Positions 52,601-55,600 of a DNA stretch of 64,000 bases are shown here, in pieces. Source of the DNA: Prostheceraeus crozeri (Eukaryota > Platyhelminthes > Polycladida > Euryleptidae). Location: the NCBI GenBank assembly GCA_907163375.1, contig CAJQUW010004624.1:1-64000 (forward strand). The letters run 5' to 3'. A program made the translations under genes and the position numbers. The notes beneath the pieces were generated by a model, which was not told where the DNA came from, searched no databases, and worked only from the letters and a program-made list of their open reading frames with translations. Position 1 is the stretch's first letter. Each line of letters starts with the position of its first letter.

Positions 52601-55600
52601 ACATAAGGATCATTATTAAACCTTCTAACATTCTTCGAAGAGCTGTCTTTGGGCGATAAGTGTATATCAGAAGAATAAAATTTTTCTTCTCCCAAACTAA
52701 CTCACATAATGACGTTTCTTTTTCAATTGCCTTTTCCATTTATAAATTTGGTCCTCGGCTCAGTTGTTTTATAATTTTGTCTTATTAAGGAGACCATTTC
52801 CTTATCTATTCGATCAGCATAATCCAATTCAATGAAGCGGTCATGCGTAACTTCTCTGTCTCATATTGTACATGTGCTTCTTTAATCATCCACTAATCCA
52901 GGCTATTTTTGTAGTTTTTCGCATGTTTTGGCAATAATTTATTTTCTTTGCAAGTGCTGTTGTCATGATAAGAAGAAATTCGCAACAAATTCAAAATTCA
53001 TAAGATAGTTGCTAAAATGCTAAAGCTATCGTTGAATCTGATTTTCGGAACCTTTTGTTTATCAGTCTTCAGTTTATGAAACGCACTTCCTGTTTGTCCT
53101 ATTTGGCGATTCAAGATGCAAAAAGTTGTATAGTTAAAATTCATCATTGTTATGCAACCTATTTACCAGTGAAATTAATTCAAGTTAATACTGGTGTGCC
53201 ATGGTATAATAAATATAAACATATCCCACAAGTGAATTGATTTTTTCTGTCACTTTACCTCAATTCATATTTTCTTGGATTTTCAAAATGCACCCTGGAA
53301 TGTAGACCTGGAAAAGTGCTAAAAAGAGAAAAATTATCGAATAATTCCTGATTCTTTTAATGATGGTGATGCTAGACGGATATTAGAGTTGAAGCAGGCG
53401 ACAACAAAAATATGAACCTCTCGAGTGCTTCGCCAGAACTGAAATCCAAAAATGGAAGTATCCGATTCGTCAACAATGCCAAGACAAACGTAGCACCAGA
53501 ATTACTACGAGGTTGTGAAGTATCCATGGGGGCTTTTAAAGAAAAGAGAAACATCGATCACATTTGACAATTGAATTTGTATTAGCGATTTTGAAGTTTT
53601 GGAGAACTTTGTCAAATTTTGAATTTTCGTTGAATATGTGCGCGATTGCAAACGTGAGAATGTCGGCATGACAGGCAAGCAAGTTGTCTGACTTGACCCA
53701 ATGAAAGTATTTTTCAATTAACCCAGGATTGATCTCATGGGCATGATGATCTCAGCTGAATCCAAATTTGAAACCAGATCATCGACAACTGCCATAAATC
53801 TGGATGAATCAGCGTTTTCATGACTGATGGCGAAAAAAGGAGCTGAAGTCGTCAACTGAAAACTTAACAGTAATGGAAGCCTTGCACTGGTGAAGATGCA
53901 GAATCGCGTAAAAAGGATTCTTTGAGTTCCTTTAGATGAACACTGGCTTCATACGCTGTCACTGGTTTTGCTCCGCTGACTTCTGCATCAGAGTATGAAC
54001 CGGTCCGGATCGACCAGCGATGCTAGACAGGCATTCGTCAGTCGAGCATTTGGAATTACCGGTTAAGTACCAGTCATAATTCAATCATAATACAATGAAA
54101 AGAAATTATTCTTTTAATTGAGCATAATTCAAAATGATGAAATTTAGGCAGTTATGGGCCATGTTAGAACTTGGCATCATGTTGTCTGCAGGCTAATTTC
54201 TTGATCATCTTGTTACTTTGACTACTAACATGAAATGATGATGAAAAGATATTGACATGTGAGGTAGATGAATTGTGAGATAAGTCACAAGAACGCGAGA
54301 CATACCTTTCTATATTCCGCTCTCACCCTCCTCTCCTTTACATTTTGGAAATACAAAATGCTAATGTAGCTTCATGGCATTGATAAATTTGCTCAAAGAA
54401 GTAAAGAACTTTTTCTCGTGAACTTACGCGGCAATGAATGAATGAATTATCATTACGGGAAAATTAAATGAAACGAACTACATGCTCAAAACATATATAT
54501 TCTCTTTCAGACTTACAAGCAAAGAAAAAGTTTGGAAAATACTTGTCATACTGCTTTCTTCATCGCTATAGTTATGGCGCAATGGACAGATTTAATAATT
54601 AGTAAAACACGTCGACTTTCTATATTACATCAAGGAATGCACAACAATGTCTTAACATTTGGATTATTCTTTGAAACTGGATTAGCAGTCTTTTTGTCAT
54701 ACACACCAATTTTCAGAGAGTCACTTAATATGTATCCTCTCAGGTAATGCTTACAATCCTACAATTGTTCATAAACCCCCATATCGAAAATAAAAAAGAA
54801 TTTTAGGCAATATTTCATAACTATCGCGAAATTAATTTCTCACATATTTATTTCATAAATGGGAAGAGGTTTGCTAAGGATAAACGACGTTAGGAATCAC
54901 AACGCTATAAGATTTGAAATTCTTGTTGTTACCATGCAAAGAATCAACATGTGCTAAAATTCATAAATAGTGATGGATTGTGCTAGCTAGTATGTTTTTC
55001 CGTGGGAAATTCTCACTTAACTTATTATCATATATAGTAATGTTAATTTCAAAATACGAGTATATTATCTCCAAAAGACACCTTAACTATAGCATACTTT
55101 AACTCTATCATGCAGTCATAACAGGAGAGATGATTTATATAATAAAGAATCCACAATTGCTGATATAGGAAAAAAAGTACAGATTTGTTTAAGGTGATAT
55201 AAGCCCATATATCCGGATGTACAAATGCCCATTGAAAGAAAGGCAAATAATTTCAACGGATGCTCAGATATATTGAAAAGGGTTTAACCAATATTTCGCC
55301 TTAAGGCTTTCTCAAGGCTACATGCAAATTTAAGCAGAGAGGCTTGCTCTCTGCTTTAATTTGCATGTAACCTTGAGAGAGTCGCAAACCAAAATATTGG
55401 TTGAACCCTTTTTACATTTTTAAAAGTATCCGTTGAAATAAGTACAAATGATTGATGTCTTTCTTCGCAGGTCCTAAAAATAATAGTCATGATGGGGCAT
55501 ATGTTGATAAAAAACACTGAACTATATTGTTCTCATAGAGTAAGTATATTGAGTAGAGCAGCAAATCAGCATTAATTAAATCTCCAATGTGCATGCAGTT

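Larger units (their letters stand above)
48450..52700 (-). pseudogene. Decayed canonical Penelope-like element, split by a Harbinger insertion
   Basis: Minus-strand fragments in order. N-terminal Asn/Arg-rich part (52695-52432). [17 protein letters not shown] near 52200. After the Harbinger insertion: [20 protein letters not shown] (RT1 region, 50466-50170). [14 protein letters not shown] and [20 protein letters not shown] (50048-49731). [20 protein letters not shown] (motif B, 49717-49457). YLDD catalytic box near 49445 after an in-frame stop. [20 protein letters not shown] (49336-48842). A C-terminal GIY-YIG-type domain near 48840-48530: [30 protein letters not shown]. The order RT then GIY-YIG is the classic one. 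Stops and frameshifts make it dead. Confidence 0.85.
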
